41,776 bases of DNA from Bacteroides sp. (GTDB lineage Bacteria; Bacteroidota; Bacteroidia; Bacteroidales; Bacteroidaceae), in contig JAJQAY010000020.1 of the NCBI GenBank assembly GCA_021203515.1, positions 1 to 41,776 on the forward strand. Reading direction: 5' to 3'. Numbering within the stretch: the first letter of the stretch is position 1; each line of letters starts with the position of its first letter. The notes beneath the pieces were generated by a model. It saw only the letters and a list, made by a program, of their open reading frames with translations. It had not been told where the DNA came from and did no database searches. The position numbers were made by a program, and so were the translations under genes. Shown here piece after piece: positions 38,403-41,776 of this stretch.

Positions 38403-39332
38403 TTATTTTTCTTTTTTTTTTTGGGAAGGGTAAATGGTCGATATTACTTTCCTGTTAACCTTGCTCATCGTGTTATTGCTGAAAGAAGCAAGATAGACAT
38501 GCGTAATCTTCTCTGAATTATGTCCCAGTCCTTCGCTTATCATGGAGATAGCCACCCCCTCTTCCTTGGCCGTAGTTGCCCAACTGTGGCGGGCTACGTA
38601 GGACGTCAGCAGGGTATTCAGGCGCAGCGTCTTCGACAATTGGTGCAGGTGCTCGTTGTATAGTCGCAGGGCACTTTTATACTGTCGGTAGCCTTCCGTG
38701 CCCGTAGCCGACAAGATGGGCAGCAGGTAGGGCGAGTCGGACTGGCGGTTGGCGTATCTGCGCAGAATTTCGGCGGCATACGTCTCTATGTACACAGATA
38801 GTTGCTGGTGGGTCTTGTGGCGATAATAATAAATTGTATTATGCCGGATATCCGTCTTGCGCAGATGTACGAGGTCTACAAACGGAATGCCCAGTAGATA
38901 GAAACTCAGCAGGAAGAGGTCGCGGCTGAAGCGGAGATGGGGCTGTTGCTCCAGGTTCAGTTGAGACAGCCGGCGGATGAGGACAGGTGAGATAGCCCGT
39001 TTCGTGGTAGGCTCGTAGCCTGTAAACACGAAGTGGAACAAGTCCTCTGCCGGTGCTGCATCGGGGATATGCTGTTGGTACGTCTGGTTGAAGATGGAGC
39101 GTAGCATGCGCATATAAGTCGATATGGTGTTATGCCGTTTCCCCTGTTGAAGCAAGTACTCTTCGTACTGCTTGATAAGTGCCGGAGTGAGATCTTTGAA
39201 AGTAAGTGTGTCGTCTTTTAAAAATTCGCGCCAGCTGTTTACGGCACTGGTATATAGGCCTGCCGTTCCATAACGTCCGGCTTGCTTTGCTTTTGATATT
39301 GCCTGAAGCGCAAATGTGTTTATTGATGTCAT
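38403..39332 (-). CDS. Tyrosine recombinase, candidate invertase of the capsule promoter
   Basis: A 309-residue phage-integrase-family protein with a SAM-like N-terminal DNA-binding domain (about 1-100) and a catalytic domain. Visible catalytic features are the strand-end lysine in YYYRHKTHQQ, the box II arginine in ARHSWATTA (R248), the histidine of GLGHNSEKI (H271) and the nucleophile in HVYLASF (Y280). The usual box I arginine (RGM- or GxR-type) is not obvious: the segment reads FYLLGIPFVDLVHLRKTDI. The C-terminus is lysine-rich. It lies 66 bases from the 20-bp inverted repeat, transcribed toward it, so it is the natural candidate to flip the promoter. Activity is inference. Confidence 0.9.
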   Translation of the reverse strand: MTSINTFALQAISKAKQAGRYGTAGLYTSAVNSWREFLKDDTLTFKDLTPALIKQYEEYLLQQGKRHNTISTYMRMLRSIFNQTYQQHIPDAAPAEDLFHFVFTGYEPTTKRAISPVLIRRLSQLNLEQQPHLRFSRDLFLLSFYLLGIPFVDLVHLRKTDIRHNTIYYYRHKTHQQLSVYIETYAAEILRRYANRQSDSPYLLPILSATGTEGYRQYKSALRLYNEHLHQLSKTLRLNTLLTSYVARHSWATTAKEEGVAISMISEGLGHNSEKITHVYLASFSNNTMSKVNRKVISTIYPSQKKKEK

Positions 39333-39476
39333 AACTGGTTTTTTTATTGGTTATATAGAGGATAACAAAGCCACCTCAAAAAAAAGATTTGAGACGATTT
39401 TGTACTTTTTCGGATAGAAATAGTAATATTTCCTTATATATCAGTTATGATGCTCAGGCAAACAGTGGAGGGGGGA

Positions 39477-40061
39477 CTACAGTATGTCCGAGCGCACTCT
39501 GCTTAGGGTCTCAGGCGTCATCAGCAGATAAGAGGCAATGTGTGATAAGGGCGCCCGCTTGATGACCTCCGGCTGGTTCTGCATCAGTTGGCTGTAGCGT
39601 TCGCGTGCAGTTTCAAACCGCCAGGAGTCGGCTTTTACTTGTGAAACAATCAGTGAATATTCGAGTATTTTACGATAGAACGTATTGATTTCCCACGATA
39701 CTTCGGTGAGGAGCATCAGTTTCTCGTAGGGCAGCAGATAGACCACGCTGTCTTCGAGGGCTTCAATCATGAGTTTGGTGGGTTCTTGTTTTAGGGTGCT
39801 TTCGATGCAGATGACGATGCAACCTTCGTAGGAGAAGTGCTCGGTGACGTCTTTCCCGTTCTTGTAGTAGAACTGGCGCAGCATCCCTTTACCGACTAGC
39901 ACGATGTTGTGGCTGACTTGTCCTTCTTTCAGCAGAAATTCGCCTTTTTCCACCTCTTTGCGGACAAGGATTTCTTCAATCTGCTTTCTGCCTTCGAGCA
40001 GCATACCCGGATAGCGGGAGTTGACGGCTGCATCAACAGTCTCTTTCAGTAATGTATCCAT
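39477..40061 (-). CDS. Crp/Fnr-family transcriptional regulator
   Basis: A 194-residue protein from the ATG at 40061 (MDTLLKETVDAAVNSRYPG). The open frame extends far upstream, but that portion is a shadow of the transporter gene. It has an N-terminal cyclic-nucleotide-binding-like domain (VEKGEFLLKEGQVSHNIVLVGKGMLRQFY) and a C-terminal winged helix with ASYLLMTPETLSRVRSDIL. No cysteine cluster of the FNR type is seen and the cAMP-binding residues are not obvious, as is common in Bacteroides Crp-like proteins. It lies 47 bases downstream of the corrected end of the MATE transporter gene and has its own -7 box, and may regulate that gene. Confidence 0.9.
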   Translation of the reverse strand: MDTLLKETVDAAVNSRYPGMLLEGRKQIEEILVRKEVEKGEFLLKEGQVSHNIVLVGKGMLRQFYYKNGKDVTEHFSYEGCIVICIESTLKQEPTKLMIEALEDSVVYLLPYEKLMLLTEVSWEINTFYRKILEYSLIVSQVKADSWRFETARERYSQLMQNQPEVIKRAPLSHIASYLLMTPETLSRVRSDIL

Positions 40062-40094
40062 AACAGTCAAGTCGGTTTTTGAGTTCTTTGACCG

Positions 40095-40102
40095 CAAAGA
40101 TA
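40095..40102 (-). promoter_or_regulatory. Candidate promoter of the Crp-family gene
   Basis: The minus strand reads TATCTTTG (-7), with ATTG 20 bases further upstream (40126-40123) as a near match to the -33 element. It lies 33 bases before the ATG at 40061. Confidence 0.5.
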
Positions 40103-40108
40103 GGAATT

Positions 40109-41468
40109 TTAATTGATTATAGTCAATTTTTTGACGAAGCTTTTCGTCGCCCACTTCATGCTGTATCAGCGGCGTACAAAGATGGCGCCGCGAATGTTCT
40201 CGTCCAGCATGAACGCTGTCCACATGCCGCAGATGCCCCAGCCCAGTGGTACGCCGAAGAAGTATCCCAGTCCGACGGCAACGTTCCACATCGCTACCAA
40301 CCCCACATAGAACGGATAGTTCACGTCGCCTGCCGCACGCAGGGCATTGGTGGCGAAGATATTGATGGGACGCCCTATTTCGAGCGCGATGTCGATGAAC
40401 AAGATGGTGGTGCCCAACTGGATAATCTCGGGGTTGGAGGTGAGCCAACCGAAGATGGTATGCCCGAAGAGAGCGATTATGGTGGATAGGATAACGGTTA
40501 TCATCACGGATTTCTTCATCACGTATTTCCCCATGAGGAAGGCGGCACGCGGTTTCTTTTCGCCCACCAGATGGCCGATGCAGATGGCGCCTCCTTGTGT
40601 CATCGAAATGCTGAAGAGGTAGGCGAACATGATGATGTTGACGCAATAGGTGCGGGTGGCGAGCGCTTCCACTCCCAGCATATTGATGAAATAGGTGATG
40701 ACGACTTGCGAGGAACTGTAAGACAACTGCTCGCCGGCCGAGGGAAGCCCCACTTTCATCAGGTTCTTCAGCTCAATCCACGGGAAGGGGCGGAAGTATG
40801 CCTTCGGGAAACGGTGGATGTGCTTGCGGAACAGAATGACGAACAGAATTATCATCGAAACACCCCGGCTGAAAGCGGTGGAGATAGCCGCCCCCCTCCA
40901 CGCCCAGTTCAGGAAAACCGAAGCGGCCGAAGATGAGGGAATAGTTACCTATTATATTAATAATGTTGACCACTACCGTAACCATCATCGGATAGACAGC
41001 CTTGTTGGCGCTGCGCAGCGATGCGGACAGAGTGAGTGAAAGTGCCTGAAAGAAAGCGAAAGCTCCTACGATGCGCATGTAGTCCATGCCGTCGCCCATC
41101 AGTTCGGGGGTAAGCCCCATCAGTCGGAGGATGGGCCCTGCACATAAAAAAAGGAAGAGGCTGACGGTGACGCCTATCACCAGATTGACAAGGATGGAAA
41201 CGCCCACCACCTGCACGACTTTCTTCTGCAGGCGAGCACCGAGATATTGGGAGCATAGCACGGATGTGCCCAGATTGATGACCTCGAACACCAGAAAAGT
41301 GAGCATGATAATCTGATTGACGACTCCCACGGCTGCCACACTATTGTCCGAGTGGCGACTCAGCATGACGGTGTCGACCGCGCCGAGCATCATGATGAGT
41401 AACGTTTCTATAAAGATGGGAGCTGCCAGTTTGGCAAGCCGTTTCTTTAAACTTTCCTGCTGTATCAT
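40109..41468 (-). pseudogene. MATE-family efflux transporter, frameshifted and with internal TGA
   Basis: A cation-coupled multidrug and toxin extrusion transporter with about 12 helices. From the ATG at 41468: MIQQESLKKRLAKLAAPIF, then LLIMMLGAVDTVMLSR, the typical MATE first-helix region. The frame breaks in the C-run 40891-40896 (G-run on the coding strand): removing one base restores GVEGAAISTAFSRGVSM, and reading then continues through LRAAGDVNYPFYVGLVAMW. A TGA at 40166-40168 interrupts GAIFVRR-stop-YSMKWATKSFVKK; the continuation looks like a normal basic MATE tail and ends at a TAA at 40109. Corrected length is 452 residues. The upstream extension of the open frame to 41687 crosses the promoter region and is not coding. 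Confidence 0.88.
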
Positions 41469-41501
41469 TGTATGGTAGACGTCCTTGGGTGAAAAATCGC
41501 G

Positions 41502-41509
41502 CAAAGATA
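41502..41509 (-). promoter_or_regulatory. Candidate -7 box for the MATE gene
   Basis: The minus strand reads TATCTTTG, 34 bases upstream of the ATG at 41468. No TTTG at the standard distance. The gap 41510-41647 is AT-rich and shows nothing else recognisable. Confidence 0.5.
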
Positions 41510-41647
41510 CGGAAAGAAAAGGGAGAAAAGATTGATGAATATCAAAAAAAAAGGAGGGAAGTTGAAAAACTTCAAAATTCAACTCTTTCAGTCTTAACGT
41601 CTTATCTGTTTCTCCGATAAAATGTAGGAAAAAATATGCAGGAAAGA

Positions 41648-41679
41648 TTTGCACAGTCCAAAAATTTACCCTACATTTG
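41648..41679 (+). promoter_or_regulatory. Promoter of the tRNA-Ser gene
   Basis: TTTG (41648-41651), 20 bases, TACATTTG (41672-41679), an exact Bacteroides-type match, 35 bases before the tRNA 5' end. Confidence 0.75.
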
Positions 41680-41714
41680 CACCGCATTTGAGAAGAATGC
41701 TGGTTATCAAAAAA

Positions 41715-41776
41715 GGAAGTTTGGGTGAGTGGCTGAAACCACCAGTTTGCTAAACTGACGTACGGGTAACTGTACC
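41715..41776 (+). tRNA. tRNA-Ser (anticodon GCU), truncated by the window edge
   Basis: The first 62 bases of a class II tRNA are present: acceptor strand GGAAGTT, D arm GGTGAGTGGCTGAAACC, and an anticodon arm with loop TTGCTAA (anticodon GCT, serine AGC/AGU codons). A long variable arm with stem TAC/GTA follows (from 41761), as in serine tRNAs. The T arm and 3' acceptor strand lie beyond the window. Confidence 0.88.

Noticed and set aside
38403..39332. Recombinase as integrase of an integrative element or prophage
   Set aside because: No phage, conjugation or mobilisation genes surround it and no direct-repeat att sites were found. Its position beside an inverted repeat fits promoter inversion better.
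40062..40646. Upstream part of the 389-codon frame containing the Crp-family gene
   Set aside because: These codons are out of frame with, and overlap, the MATE gene on the same strand. The regulator starts at 40061.

Overview
The window looks like a Bacteroides-type chromosome (order Bacteroidales). Good matches to the Bacteroides promoter pattern (TTTG, 19-21 bases, TAnnTTTG) sit upstream of several genes. The gene families also fit: BspA-like leucine-rich repeats, a TonB receptor with a carboxypeptidase-like N-terminal domain, a NanL/RenBP-type sialic acid pathway, and a Wza/Wzc capsule locus headed by a tyrosine recombinase.

Layout. 1-4060 (+): sialic-acid catabolism cluster (YhcH-like protein, MFS transporter, N-acetylneuraminate lyase, AGE-family 2-epimerase); lyase and epimerase are both interrupted. 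4300-6055 (-): grpE-dnaJ. 6434-8047 (+): ABC-F ATPase. 8131-9180 (-): BspA-like LRR protein. 9300-12275: CPBP protease converging on tex. 12386-16056 (+): sensor histidine kinase and a UshA-like 5'-nucleotidase. 16188-20879 (+): histidine-rich exported protein, TonB receptor, AraC regulator, creatininase-family protein. 21064-22137 (-): two lipoproteins. 22210-38002 (-): a 15.8-kb extracellular/capsular polysaccharide operon: initiating sugar transferase, Wza, Wzc, GT61-like transferase, flippase, two transferases, polymerase, GT4, acetyltransferase, YdjC-type deacetylase, two GT2 enzymes, HAD phosphatase. 38403-41468 (-): tyrosine recombinase, Crp-family regulator, MATE transporter. The right edge holds the first 62 bases of a tRNA-Ser(GCU).

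The strongest regulatory observation lies between the polysaccharide operon and the recombinase. A perfect 20-bp inverted repeat (38030-38049 and 38317-38336) encloses 267 bp that contain one excellent promoter pointing into the operon. This has the form of an invertible, phase-variable promoter in its ON state, with the adjacent recombinase as candidate invertase.

Three other patterns stand out. (1) Four intergenic arrays of degenerate 21-23-bp tandem units, with unrelated sequence but nearly identical period. (2) Long intergenic palindromes built from 7-10-bp repeats. (3) Fourteen reading-frame lesions in twelve genes: nine single-base indels, mostly in short homopolymers, and five in-frame TGA codons. 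These lesions may reflect an error-prone assembly or real decay; each is located so it can be checked against reads.
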